Source of the DNA: Aquibium oceanicum
GTDB taxonomy: Bacteria; Pseudomonadota; Alphaproteobacteria; Rhizobiales; Rhizobiaceae
Length of the DNA: 64,000 nt
Direction of reading: 5' to 3'
Assembly: GCF_001889605.1 (NCBI RefSeq)
Contig: NZ_CP018171.1
Location: 2,688,501-2,752,500 of the forward strand
Of the stretch, positions 55,388 through 64,000 are shown one piece after another; within the stretch, counting starts at the first letter, position 1, and each line of letters starts with the position of its first letter. Below the pieces are notes generated by a model. That model did not search any database and was not told where the DNA came from. It was given only the letters and a program-made list of their open reading frames with translations. The translations under genes and the position numbers were made by a program.

Positions 55388-57019
55388 TCAGCGATGCTCC
55401 TCGACGGAGGTCCCGACCAGCGCCCGATTGAAGTGACGCAGCGCGGCCACGTGGCTCGCCCAAGCGATCACCGTGGTCGCGTCGGCGGGATCGACCACCG
55501 GAAGGCGGTCGTGCCCGCCGGTGTCGAATGCCCGCAGCGCCGCCGCGATGGTGTCGGTGGGTTTTAGGGCGGTGGTTCCGCGCTCGGGATCGAAGCGCTG
55601 CGGCTCGGTCTCCGGCGGCAGGGGATCCATGAAGTCCATGACGCGGGCATTCGAACCGAGCGGCTTGTGCGGACCTTCGCGCAGGTCGAGCCCGCGCATG
55701 CGCAGTTGCCACTGGAACCAGGAATAGCCGTGCGCGGCGTGGACGATGCCCTGCGAGATGGCGACGGTCAGCAGCAGCGCCACCGAGAGGCCGTAGCCGC
55801 CGGTGAGTTCGAAGACGATCATGGCGGTGGATATGGGCGCGCCGAAGACCGCCCCGGCGACCGCGCCCATGCCCAGCATGGCGTAGAGGCCGCCGCTGGA
55901 GGCGAGGCCGGGAAAGACGGCGGCGGCGAGCATGCCGAAGACGCTGCCGGCAAGGGCGCCCAGGACGATCGCGGGTGAAAAGATGCCTCCGCCGAAACGT
56001 GAACCGAGCGTGACGGCGGTGGCGAGCGTCTTCATCACGATGAGGATCAAAGCGAGCGACAGCGTGAGTTCGCCCGACAGGGCGAGATCGGTCAGTTCGT
56101 AACCGACCCCGAGAACCTGGGGGAAAGCCAGCCCGATCGACCCGACGATGACGCCTCCGAGCACCGGCCGCAGCCAGAGCGGCATCGTGACCTGCCGGGC
56201 GAGGCCGTCGGCCAGCAGCAGGGCGAGCTGGAACAGCAGCGCCACCGCCGCGCAGACGACGCCGAGCAGCGCGAAAGCCGGAAACTCCCAGTTCGACACG
56301 ATCGCGTAGTCGGGCACCGCGAAGGCTGCGTCAGGCCCGAACCACTGCCGCGACAGGAGGCTGCCTGCCGTGGACGCGAGCATGATGGGCACGAAGGAGC
56401 GGATGGCGTAGTGGCCGAGCACGACCTCGTGGGCGAACAGCATGCCGGCGAACGGGGCGTTGAAGGAGGCGGCGACGGCGCTGGCGACGCCCGCCGACAG
56501 CAGGGTGCGCCGGCACCATTCCGGCAGCGCCGCCCGGCGCGACACGGCTTCGCCGAGCGTGGCGCCGAGATGCACGATCGGCCCCTCGCGCCCGGCGCTT
56601 CCGCCGGCTCCCACGGTGATCGCGGAAACGACCGCGGACCAGATGCCATCCGACAGGCCGAGATTGCGGCCGGAATAGGCGCGCGCCTCGATGACGTCCG
56701 CCACCCCTCCGGCGCGGCGCGTGGAGATGCGGTAGACCAGGATGCCGACCGCGATGCCGCCGAGCACCGGCCCGAGCGGGATGATCCACCAGGCGACGTT
56801 GGCTGCGGCCGTCAGCGTGTTCTCGGACGCCGAGCCGAGCCACAGCCACTGGACGAGGCCGATGGTCTCGCGGAACAGGATCGCGACGGCGCCCGCCGCG
56901 AGACCTATGAGCAGGGCCAGCGCCCAGACCAGCGGCTGGCGCTCCTGCTGGAAGGTTCGCAGGTTCGGCTCGACCCAGCCGCGCAGCGCGGCCACCGCTC
57001 GCCTGGCGAGAGCCTGCAT
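55388..57019 (-). CDS. ClC-type chloride channel/antiporter
   Basis: 543-aa ClC family membrane protein. GSAGREGPIVHLG contains the gating Glu (E145, in GREGP), and GSRFGGGIFSPAIVLGALAGSVFG gives the third selectivity motif GGxFxP. The N-terminus precedes about 12-18 hydrophobic segments; the C-terminal ~110 residues form a CBS-like domain with DTIAAALRAFDTGGHDRLPVVD. Moves chloride across the inner membrane, with or without proton exchange. It lies 24 nt downstream of the thioesterase gene on the same strand and may be cotranscribed with it. Confidence 0.9.
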   Translation of the reverse strand: MQALARRAVAALRGWVEPNLRTFQQERQPLVWALALLIGLAAGAVAILFRETIGLVQWLWLGSASENTLTAAANVAWWIIPLGPVLGGIAVGILVYRISTRRAGGVADVIEARAYSGRNLGLSDGIWSAVVSAITVGAGGSAGREGPIVHLGATLGEAVSRRAALPEWCRRTLLSAGVASAVAASFNAPFAGMLFAHEVVLGHYAIRSFVPIMLASTAGSLLSRQWFGPDAAFAVPDYAIVSNWEFPAFALLGVVCAAVALLFQLALLLADGLARQVTMPLWLRPVLGGVIVGSIGLAFPQVLGVGYELTDLALSGELTLSLALILIVMKTLATAVTLGSRFGGGIFSPAIVLGALAGSVFGMLAAAVFPGLASSGGLYAMLGMGAVAGAVFGAPISTAMIVFELTGGYGLSVALLLTVAISQGIVHAAHGYSWFQWQLRMRGLDLREGPHKPLGSNARVMDFMDPLPPETEPQRFDPERGTTALKPTDTIAAALRAFDTGGHDRLPVVDPADATTVIAWASHVAALRHFNRALVGTSVEEHR

Positions 57020-57043
57020 GGTCGTCGCGCTCCGGAGCCGGGT

Positions 57044-57529
57044 TCAGCCTCCCTTGCGCCGGATCCCGATCGTGCGGCCGGCGCGTTCGGGTCTCGGCAG
57101 CCCGGCATGCGCGGCGCGCATGGCCTCCACCTTCTCCCGGATGTCGGGCGGGAAGGGCGCGACCTTCGGACCGGCCATGTCGACATGCAGCATCAGCACC
57201 TCGCAGGTGGCAGACAGCCAGCCGTCGACGTGGCGCAGTTCCTGGAAGGAATGGAGACGCTTTTCGTCGCAATCGAGAAGCTGGAAGGTGCACTCCACCC
57301 GGTCGCCCAGATGGATCTCTCGCACGTAGCAGACATGCGCCTCGGCGGTGTAGCTGGTCAGCCGGCGCTCGGCGGCATAGGTCGGCCCCATGCCCAGGAG
57401 TTCGTAAGCCTGGTCGGCGCCCCGATCGAACAGCACGTTGTAGTAGGCCATGTTGAGATGGCCGTTGTAGTCGATCCAGTTCTGTTCCAGCTCCATGATG
57501 GAGGAGAGGAAGGGTGCCGCTGCAGTCAT
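57044..57529 (-). CDS. Hotdog-fold acyl-CoA thioesterase
   Basis: 161-aa single hotdog protein of the 4HBT type. DYNGHLNMAYYNVLFDRGADQAYELLGMG has the Asp/Asn of the catalytic helix (IDYNGHLN); CYVREIHLGDRVECTFQLLD is the central strand region. Hydrolyses an acyl-CoA thioester; substrate unknown. It lies just upstream of the ClC gene on the same strand and is divergent from the lactate dehydrogenase-type gene. Confidence 0.87.
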   Translation of the reverse strand: MTAAAPFLSSIMELEQNWIDYNGHLNMAYYNVLFDRGADQAYELLGMGPTYAAERRLTSYTAEAHVCYVREIHLGDRVECTFQLLDCDEKRLHSFQELRHVDGWLSATCEVLMLHVDMAGPKVAPFPPDIREKVEAMRAAHAGLPRPERAGRTIGIRRKGG

Positions 57530-57652
57530 CGTAATCCCCGCTTGATCGTGGCGAACGTCCAGCCGATAAGCGGAACGAACCGGCCCGCACATTACCCATG
57601 GAGCGGGCCGCGGCAAGGGCCGGCCAGCGGCCGCGCGAGGGAGAGGAATGTC

Positions 57653-59062
57653 ATGGCACTGGCTGATCTGAAGCGCCTGGAGCGCAACGAGGACGGCATC
57701 GCAACGGTACTCGGCATCCTGAAGCAGCGCTTCGGCGAGCGGTTCCTGACCGGCCAGTCGATCCGCGAACAGCATGCCCACACCATGACCTACATCCCCG
57801 CGCAACTGCCCGACGGTGTAGCGTATCCCAAGCGCACCGAAGAGGTGCAGGAGATCGTGCGCGTCTGCGCGGAACATCGCGTGCCCGTCATCGCCTTCGG
57901 CACCGGTTCCTCTCTCGAAGGCCAGGTGAACGCGCCCGGCGGAGGCATCTCGGTCGACGTCTCGGGCATGGATCGCGTCCTCTCGGTCAACGCCGAGGAC
58001 CTCGACTGCACCATCGAGCCCGGCGTGACACGCGAGGCGCTCAACACGCACCTGCGCGACACCGGCCTGTTCTTCCCGATCGATCCCGGCGCCAATGCCA
58101 GCCTCGGCGGCATGGCCGCCACGCGCGCGTCCGGCACCAACGCCGTGCGCTACGGAACCATGCGCGAGAACGTGCTGTCGCTGACGGCGGTGATGGCCGA
58201 CGGCCGCGCCGTCACCACGGCCAAGCGGGCAAAGAAGACCTCGGCCGGCTACGACCTGACGCGGCTCATGATCGGCTCTGAAGGGACTCTCGGCATCATC
58301 ACCTCGTTGACGCTGAAGCTCCAGGGCATCCCGCAGGCGATCGCCGGCGGCGTGTGTCCGTTCCCGAGCGTCGAGGCAGCCTGCAACGCGGTGATCACCA
58401 CGATCCAGATGGGCATTCCGGTGGCTCGCATCGAGCTGGTGAACCAGCTGCAGATGAAGGCGATGATCGCCTATTCCGGGCTCGACTACCCGGAGAGCCC
58501 GTGCCTGTTCCTGGAGTTCCACGGCACCGACGCAGGCGTCGCCGAGCAGTCGGAGCTGTTTTCGGAGATCGCCTCCGAGCACGGCGGCGGACCCTTCCTG
58601 TGGACCCGGGAGACGGAGGAGCGGGCCAAGCTCTGGAAGGCCCGTCACGACGCCTATCATTCGGCGAAGGCGCTCAGGCCGGGCACCCAGGCGGTAGCGA
58701 CGGACGTGTGCGTGCCGATCTCGCGGCTGGCCGAGTGCATCGTCGAGACCGAGCGCGACATCGCCGAGATCGGCCTCATAGCCCCCATCGTCGGCCATGT
58801 CGGTGACGGCAACTTCCACGTCTCGCCGCTGATCGATGCTTCCAACCCGAAGGAGATCGAGGTGTTGGAAGCGTTCATCGCACGGCTCAACGAGCGCGCC
58901 ATCGCCATGGACGGCACCTGCACGGGCGAGCACGGCATCGGCCAGGGCAAGATGAAGTTCCTGGAGCTGGAAATCGGCACGGGCGTCGACGTCATGCGGG
59001 CGATCAAGCGCGCGCTGGATCCAGACAACATCATGAACCCGGGTAAGATCTTCGGGTTTTAA
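57653..59062 (+). CDS. FAD-binding oxidase, D-lactate dehydrogenase/GlcD type
   Basis: 469-aa flavoprotein. FGTGSSLEGQVNAPGGGISVDVSGM is the PCMH-type FAD-binding motif (about residues 80-110); the C-terminal FAD-linked oxidase cap has HVGDGNFHVSPLIDA (metal/substrate His residues) and GTCTGEHGIGQGKMKFL. It resembles cytochrome-linked D-lactate dehydrogenases and GlcD; glycolate oxidase would need GlcE/GlcF, absent here, so D-lactate or a 2-hydroxyacid is the likelier substrate. ATG at 57653, GAGAGGAA upstream. Confidence 0.88.
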   Translation: MALADLKRLERNEDGIATVLGILKQRFGERFLTGQSIREQHAHTMTYIPAQLPDGVAYPKRTEEVQEIVRVCAEHRVPVIAFGTGSSLEGQVNAPGGGISVDVSGMDRVLSVNAEDLDCTIEPGVTREALNTHLRDTGLFFPIDPGANASLGGMAATRASGTNAVRYGTMRENVLSLTAVMADGRAVTTAKRAKKTSAGYDLTRLMIGSEGTLGIITSLTLKLQGIPQAIAGGVCPFPSVEAACNAVITTIQMGIPVARIELVNQLQMKAMIAYSGLDYPESPCLFLEFHGTDAGVAEQSELFSEIASEHGGGPFLWTRETEERAKLWKARHDAYHSAKALRPGTQAVATDVCVPISRLAECIVETERDIAEIGLIAPIVGHVGDGNFHVSPLIDASNPKEIEVLEAFIARLNERAIAMDGTCTGEHGIGQGKMKFLELEIGTGVDVMRAIKRALDPDNIMNPGKIFGF

Positions 59063-59308
59063 GTCGGCCGGTCACTCGAAGGCGGGCCGTCTTTCGCAAG
59101 CTGACGCGATAGCAAGGGACCGCCGGTGCGAGGCATCACGGATCAGCCCGTAGACTGTCGTTGCTCTTCTGCTGGTGATGACGTCGAAACGTCGCGTCGA
59201 GGTGAATGAGCCACTGCGACAAACGTCTTGCCGAGATTGCTGGAGCAACGTTTCGTAAAGCAATATTCAACAAACTCGCGCCCGCGACTCAATTCCGGGA
59301 CGACGTTG

Positions 59309-61150
59309 ATGACCCTACGCATCTGGCAGCTCGTGGTGGCCGTAGCCTTGTTCGTGGGAGCCGGCATCGCAACCAGTCTCGGCATCCAGACCTACGCGCT
59401 CAATACATTGAAGGTGAACGGTCCACTCTACGAACAGGTGGTGGCGGGCAAGGACCTGATCGCCGACATCCTTCCACCGCCCATGTTCCTGGTGGAATCC
59501 TACCTCCTGGCCAACGAGGCGGAGATTCATCCAGAGCTTGCCGACGAAAACCTCGCCCGCATTTCCGAGCTCCGGAAGGAGTATGACGGTAGGCGTGAGT
59601 ACTGGAAGGCATTTCCTCTGCGAGACGATCTCCGGCTGCAACTCGAAGGCGAAGTCCTGCCGAAGGCGGATGCACTGTGGGCAACGCTCGAGGGGCCGTT
59701 CCGTGCCGGTCTGGGTGGGGGAGCCGAAATGGCACCGGTGATGGACAACCTACGCGAGCAGTTCCATGCCCATCGCGCCGCCGTGGTGAAGCTGGTGGAG
59801 ATGTCCAGTGAGTTTCTGACGGACAAGGAGACCACCGCAGCGCAGAGCGAAAGCACCCTCGGAGCCGCCTCTCTTGCTGCCGGCGCGTTCACGCTCGTGA
59901 GCTGTCTCGTCGGCGCGTGGGTCGTCTGGGGCCGGGCTCTGGTACCCATTCGGCGGATGTCTGCCTTCATGATGAAACTGGCGGCCGGCGACTACTCGAG
60001 CGAACCGCCATATCCGGGCCGGAGAGACGAGATCGGAGAAATGGCCCGTTCGATCGCGGTGTTCCGCCAGTCCGGGCTCGACAACCTTCGCCTCCAGGAC
60101 GAAAACCGCCTGGCGCAGGAGTGGACCGAGCAGGAACGGGCCGCCTCTCTTGCCGAGCGGGAAGCGGAGGCTGCAAAGCTCGCCGTGGTCGTGCAGGATC
60201 TCGGTGCTGGCCTGGAACGGCTGGCTGACTGCAACATCCGCGTGACGATCGACGTACCATTCGCCGAGCAGTTCGAGCCGCTGCGCCGCGATTTCAACAA
60301 TTCGATCGGACTGTTCCAGGCAACGCTCGAGGAGGTGATGGAAAAGACGAAGGCTCTCGACTCCGGTGCGACGGAGATGCACTCCTCGGCCGACGCCCTG
60401 GCACGGCGGACCGAACAGGAGGCCGCGGCGCTGGAGCAGGCGTCGGCGGCCCTGGAGCAGATCACCGCGACGATCCGGTCGACGGCCGAAAAAATCCGCC
60501 AGACCCGCGACTATGTCGGCGACGCGCGCAACTCTGCGCGCGCATCGCAGGAAGTCGTACACAACGCCGTCGAGGCCATGCGCAGGATCGAGGCAGGGTC
60601 GCAGCGAATCTCCACTGTCGTCTCCGTGATCGACGAGATCGCATTTCAGACCAACCTGCTGGCACTCAACGCCGGCGTGGAGGCTGCGCGGGCAGGCGAG
60701 GCCGGCAGGGGGTTTGCCGTCGTAGCGCAGGAGGTGCGCGAACTGGCGCAGCGCTCGGCGGTCGCAGCCAAGGAGATTGCCGACATCATCCGGGTCTCCA
60801 CCGCCGAGGTGGAGACCGGTGTCCGCTATGTCGGTGAAGCTGGCGAGGCGCTGTCGAGCATCACCGGGTTCGTCACCACCATCGATGCGAACGTGGAAGA
60901 CATCGCACGCGCGGCGGAGGAACAGACCACCGGGATCGAGCAGATCAACATCTCGGTCAGCGAACTCGACCGGATGACCCAGCAGAACGCCGGGATGGTG
61001 GAGGAGACAACCACTATCTCCCGGATGCTCTCCGACAATGCGCGCGTTCTCGCCTCGCTCGTCGGTCGCTTCAAGCTCAACCGACGCGCTCGAATCCGCG
61101 AGCCAGGCTCGGCGGCGGCCATGGCGCGCCCGGCACGAAGGGCAGCCTGA
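59309..61150 (+). CDS. Methyl-accepting chemotaxis protein
   Basis: 613-aa chemoreceptor. Helix 1 (about 5-28), a small periplasmic domain (~29-185), helix 2 (~190-215), HAMP (~215-265), a second HAMP-like segment (~295-350), and a signalling domain with the conserved tip SVIDEIAFQTNLLALNAGVEAARAGEAGRGFAVVAQEVRELAQRS. It would signal through CheA/CheW, which are not encoded here. The ligand is unknown. ATG at 59309; a longer frame from 59228 is less likely. Confidence 0.9.
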   Translation: MTLRIWQLVVAVALFVGAGIATSLGIQTYALNTLKVNGPLYEQVVAGKDLIADILPPPMFLVESYLLANEAEIHPELADENLARISELRKEYDGRREYWKAFPLRDDLRLQLEGEVLPKADALWATLEGPFRAGLGGGAEMAPVMDNLREQFHAHRAAVVKLVEMSSEFLTDKETTAAQSESTLGAASLAAGAFTLVSCLVGAWVVWGRALVPIRRMSAFMMKLAAGDYSSEPPYPGRRDEIGEMARSIAVFRQSGLDNLRLQDENRLAQEWTEQERAASLAEREAEAAKLAVVVQDLGAGLERLADCNIRVTIDVPFAEQFEPLRRDFNNSIGLFQATLEEVMEKTKALDSGATEMHSSADALARRTEQEAAALEQASAALEQITATIRSTAEKIRQTRDYVGDARNSARASQEVVHNAVEAMRRIEAGSQRISTVVSVIDEIAFQTNLLALNAGVEAARAGEAGRGFAVVAQEVRELAQRSAVAAKEIADIIRVSTAEVETGVRYVGEAGEALSSITGFVTTIDANVEDIARAAEEQTTGIEQINISVSELDRMTQQNAGMVEETTTISRMLSDNARVLASLVGRFKLNRRARIREPGSAAAMARPARRAA

Positions 61151-61161
61151 TAGGCACCATC

Positions 61162-61183
61162 GCGGCGGCTACGAAGCCGCCGC
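61162..61183 (+). terminator. Hairpin after the chemoreceptor gene
   Basis: GCGGCGGCT-ACGA-AGCCGCCGC, a perfect 9-bp stem with a 4-nt loop, 12 nt after the stop codon. No T run follows, so it is a candidate terminator or mRNA stabiliser only. Confidence 0.5.
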
Positions 61184-61368
61184 ATGAGTCCGCCGATGCC
61201 GCCGCCTCCCAGGGAAGCGCGGGACGGAAAATCGCATCGCCCCACAGCAAGCACGCCCAATTTGCCGCACCGCCGCGCGGTTGTCCCTCATTCTCGCGCG
61301 CTTACATTCAATCGAGATCGACATCAGGGCAATGAAGGCCCCGCGATCGGCGGGGCGGCGGGAATAAA

Positions 61369-62826
61369 ATGTTCGAACACGCCGATGCAGTCCTCCTGGC
61401 GCGCATCCAGTTCGCGTTCACGGTCTCGTTCCATTTCCTGTTCCCCGCCTTCACCATCGGGCTCGCCAGCTATCTCGCGGTGCTGAACGGGCTGTGGCTC
61501 GCCGGCTACGGTTCGGTCTACCGGGTGCTCTTCGACTACTGGAAGAAAATCTTCGCCATCGCCTTTGCCATGGGCGTCGTCTCCGGCATCGTCATGAGCT
61601 ACCAGTTCGGCACCAACTGGAGCGTGTTTTCCGACAAGGCGGGGCCTGTGATCGGCGCGCCGATGGCCTACGAGGTGCTGTCGGCCTTTTTCCTGGAAGC
61701 GGGCTTCCTCGGCATCATGCTGTTCGGTCGCGAGCGCGTGGGCAACGGGCTCCACATGCTGGCGACGGCGACCGTGGCGGTCGGAACCCTTCTATCGGCC
61801 TTCTGGATCATCTCGGTGAACTCCTGGATGCACACCCCGGCCGGCTATACGATCGACGCGGTGACCGGCCAGTTCCTGCCGGAGAGCTTCTGGGAATCGA
61901 TCTTCAATCCTTCCTTCCCCTATCGTCTGGTGCACACGGTCATCGCGGCTTACCTCACCACCGCCTTCATCGTCGGCGGCGTCGGCGCCTGGCACCTGCT
62001 GCGCGACAGGTCGGCGCCCAACGAGGCGGCGCGGCGCATGTTCTCGATGGCCATGTGGATGGCTGCGATCGTGGCGCCGATCCAGATCTTCGTCGGCGAC
62101 TTGCACGGCCTCAACACGCTGGAGCACCAGCCGGCGAAGGTCATGGCCATGGAGGGCCACTACGAGAGCCATCCCGACGGCGCGCCGCTTTACCTGTTCG
62201 GCATTCCCAATGACGCTGAGCAGCGGCTGGATTACGCCGTTGGCATTCCGAAACTCTCCTCGCTGATCCTTCGCCACGGGTGGAACGAACCGCTCGCAGG
62301 GCTCGACACCGTTCCGGACGACGAGCAGCCGCCGGTCTTCATCGTCTTCTGGTCGTTCCGGGTCATGGTCGGCATCGGCATGTTGATGCTGACGGTCGGC
62401 ATCTGGTCGCTCTACGCGCGCTGGCGCGGCACGCTCTATGAGAACCGGGCCCTGCATCGCTTCGCCGTGGCCATGACGCCGTCAGGGCTCGTCGCCGTGC
62501 TCGCCGGCTGGATAACCACGGAAGTCGGGCGCCAGCCCTACACGATCTACGGCCTGCTGCGAACTGCCGATTCCGCCGCGCCGCTTGATGCCGCGGCCGT
62601 CGGCACCTCGCTGGTCGCCTTCGTGATCGTCTATTTCGCGGTGTTCGGCGCCGGCACCTTCTACCTGCTGCGGCTGATGTCGCACGCGCCGCGGCCGATG
62701 GAGGAACTCGAAGGCTGGGACGAGGTGCGCGGCCCGATCCGCACGGCCGGCATCGCGCCCGGGCCGGCTCAGCCGGAGGCCGGCGGCCACCGCCGGCCAT
62801 TGCCGTCGGGAAGGGAGCGCGAGTGA
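61369..62826 (+). CDS. cydA: Cytochrome bd-type (CIO) ubiquinol oxidase subunit I
   Basis: 485-aa haem-bearing subunit. ARIQFAFTVSFHFLFPAFTIGLA contains the proximal haem b595 His; GRQPYTIYGLLRT is the conserved GRQP motif. The Q-loop is short, as in cyanide-insensitive CioA oxidases. With CydB it reduces oxygen to water using quinol, an energy-conserving high-affinity respiratory branch. GGCGGGAA precedes the ATG. A 6-bp hairpin (61339-61355) lies just ahead of the ribosome site. Overlaps cydB by 4 nt. Confidence 0.94.
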   Translation: MFEHADAVLLARIQFAFTVSFHFLFPAFTIGLASYLAVLNGLWLAGYGSVYRVLFDYWKKIFAIAFAMGVVSGIVMSYQFGTNWSVFSDKAGPVIGAPMAYEVLSAFFLEAGFLGIMLFGRERVGNGLHMLATATVAVGTLLSAFWIISVNSWMHTPAGYTIDAVTGQFLPESFWESIFNPSFPYRLVHTVIAAYLTTAFIVGGVGAWHLLRDRSAPNEAARRMFSMAMWMAAIVAPIQIFVGDLHGLNTLEHQPAKVMAMEGHYESHPDGAPLYLFGIPNDAEQRLDYAVGIPKLSSLILRHGWNEPLAGLDTVPDDEQPPVFIVFWSFRVMVGIGMLMLTVGIWSLYARWRGTLYENRALHRFAVAMTPSGLVAVLAGWITTEVGRQPYTIYGLLRTADSAAPLDAAAVGTSLVAFVIVYFAVFGAGTFYLLRLMSHAPRPMEELEGWDEVRGPIRTAGIAPGPAQPEAGGHRRPLPSGRERE

Positions 62827-63857
62827 TGGACATGGGTCTCGCAGTCAACCTCGACCTCACCGTGGTCTGGGCATTCCTGATTGCCTTCGCGGTCTTCGCC
62901 TACGTCGTTCTCGATGGCTTCGATCTTGGGCTCGGCATGCTCTTCGCCATCGCGCCGGAAGAGCGGGACCGCGACGTCATGATGAATTCGGTCGCGCCGG
63001 TGTGGGACGGCAACGAGACCTGGCTGGTGCTCGGCGGAGGAGGGCTCTTCGCCGCCTTTCCGCTCGCCTATGCCCTGGTCATGCCGGCGCTCTATGCGCC
63101 GATCATCGCCATGCTGCTCGCGCTGATCTTCCGCGGTGTGGCCTTCGAGTTCCGCTGGCGCACCGTGCGCTGGCGCGGGGTGTGGGACCTCGCCTTCATC
63201 GCCGGCTCCTCGATGGCATCCTTCGCGCAAGGGGTGGCGCTCGGTGCGCTGCTCCAGGGTATCGAGGTCGACATGGCGACGCGCAGCTATGCCGGCGGAT
63301 GGTTCGATTGGCTGACGCCGTTCTCGGTCGTCACCGGCGTCGCGGTCATGGCCGGCTACTGCCTGCTCGGTGCGACATGGCTGGTGATGAAGACCGAAGG
63401 CGATTTGCAGGACCGCATGCGCCGCATCGCCTGGCTCGCCGGACTGGCGACGCTCGCCTTCATCGGGCTGGTCAGCGCCTGGACCCCGTTCCTCCAAGAT
63501 GGCTACTACAATCGCTGGTTCACCGGCTGGGGCATCGGGCTCGCGGTCCTCGTCGCCGGCGCGGTGCTCCTGGTCGCGTGGCGCATGTTCCACAGCCTGA
63601 ACGTCCACCGCCACGAATACCGGCCGTTCCTCCAGGCGATCGCGCTCTTCGCGCTCTGTTTCGTCGGGCTCGGCATCTGCATGTGGCCCTATGTCGTTCC
63701 GGTCGAGGTCACCATCTGGGACGCCGCGGCGCCGGAGAAGAGCCAGATGTTCATGCTGGTAGGGGCGCTGGTGCTGGTGCCGCTCATCCTCGCCTATACG
63801 GCCTATGCCTACTGGACCTTCCGCGGCAAGATCGACCCGGAAGCGGGGTACCATTGA
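62823..63857 (+). CDS. cydB: Cytochrome bd-type ubiquinol oxidase subunit II
   Basis: 344-aa partner of CydA, with about eight to nine membrane helices. VVLDGFDLGLGMLFAIAPEERDRDVMMNSVAPVWDGNETWLVLGGGGLFAAFPLAYA is the CydB signature. Begins in the cydA stop (GTGA) and its own stop overlaps the next small gene (TTGA), so the three are translated together. Confidence 0.94.
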   Translation: MMDMGLAVNLDLTVVWAFLIAFAVFAYVVLDGFDLGLGMLFAIAPEERDRDVMMNSVAPVWDGNETWLVLGGGGLFAAFPLAYALVMPALYAPIIAMLLALIFRGVAFEFRWRTVRWRGVWDLAFIAGSSMASFAQGVALGALLQGIEVDMATRSYAGGWFDWLTPFSVVTGVAVMAGYCLLGATWLVMKTEGDLQDRMRRIAWLAGLATLAFIGLVSAWTPFLQDGYYNRWFTGWGIGLAVLVAGAVLLVAWRMFHSLNVHRHEYRPFLQAIALFALCFVGLGICMWPYVVPVEVTIWDAAAPEKSQMFMLVGALVLVPLILAYTAYAYWTFRGKIDPEAGYH

Positions 63858-64000
63858 CCGGGAGGCCTGCCGGCGAGCCGCCGCGCGGCCCGCAGTGGTC
63901 GCTCGCACGGAAGCTCGCATGGTTCGCCGGCCTTTGGCTGGCCGGTGTCGGCGCGGTCGGCCTCGTGGCTCTCGTCATACGGACGTGGCTCTCGCACTGA
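63854..64000 (+). CDS. DUF2474-like small membrane protein of the bd oxidase
   Basis: 48 aa with a TTG start overlapping the cydB stop. One membrane helix (KLAWFAGLWLAGVGAVGLVALVIRTWL) after a basic Pro/Gly-rich head. This matches the position and look of DUF2474/CydX-type accessory peptides that stabilise CydAB. It ends exactly at the window edge (TGA, 63998-64000). Confidence 0.78.
   Translation: MTGRPAGEPPRGPQWSLARKLAWFAGLWLAGVGAVGLVALVIRTWLSH

Noticed and set aside
59072-59263. 63-codon minus-strand frame between the flavoprotein and chemoreceptor genes
   Set aside because: No ribosome site or recognisable domain; composition unlike neighbouring genes.

Overview
The window is GC-rich (strong G/C at third codon positions) and looks like a chromosomal segment of a Rhizobiales alphaproteobacterium, probably Phyllobacteriaceae (Mesorhizobium/Aquamicrobium-like). 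This rests on the dgt-argS-SPOR-nagZ-scpA-scpB-tatABC order, the IalB protein, the rhizobial-type DinB with an N-terminal zinc ribbon, and the general gene repertoire. The genus call is inference. No insertion sequence, integrase, phage gene or CRISPR array was found.

Layout. 0-5.5 kb: the end of a urea/amide-type (Liv/Urt-family) ABC importer, whose second ATPase is fused in frame to an amidase, then an acyl-CoA ligase. 5.6-10 kb: tRNA-Lys(CTT), a PhzF-like isomerase and a MacA/MacB-type tripartite efflux operon. 10-15.3 kb: a zinc importer (AztA/AztB-like) behind a Zur-like palindrome, dinB, a GNAT acetyltransferase, a HAD phosphatase and a FrnE/DsbA-like protein. 15.3-18 kb: a peptide-type solute-binding protein and IalB.

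18-31.5 kb is the most unusual block. A LysM-FecR-Ig protein (806 aa), a 7-repeat PKD protein (959 aa) and a 20-repeat PKD protein (2130 aa) are joined by 4-nt stop/start overlaps, and a membrane adenylate cyclase follows on the same strand. The two PKD proteins share a nearly identical 1.4 kb N-terminal segment, so they arose by tandem duplication or are kept alike by gene conversion. I read the block as an undescribed envelope or surface assembly, possibly linked to cAMP signalling.

31.8-44.4 kb is a housekeeping block: erpA divergent from dgt, then argS, a SPOR protein, nagZ, scpAB and tatABC. An orphan ABC ATPase is inserted between scpB and tatA. 44.6-49.8 kb: a fosmidomycin-resistance-like MFS pump, an AraC regulator, and a copper island (copA with YHS domains, cueR) driven by a textbook MerR-type promoter. 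49.9-59 kb: azlCD, a MaoC/CitE-like pair, a DUF2336 protein, a GlsB-type membrane protein, a Tat-exported dienelactone hydrolase, a ClC channel, a thioesterase and a D-lactate dehydrogenase-type flavoprotein. 59.3-64 kb: a chemoreceptor and a CIO-type cytochrome bd oxidase (cydAB plus a DUF2474-type small subunit).
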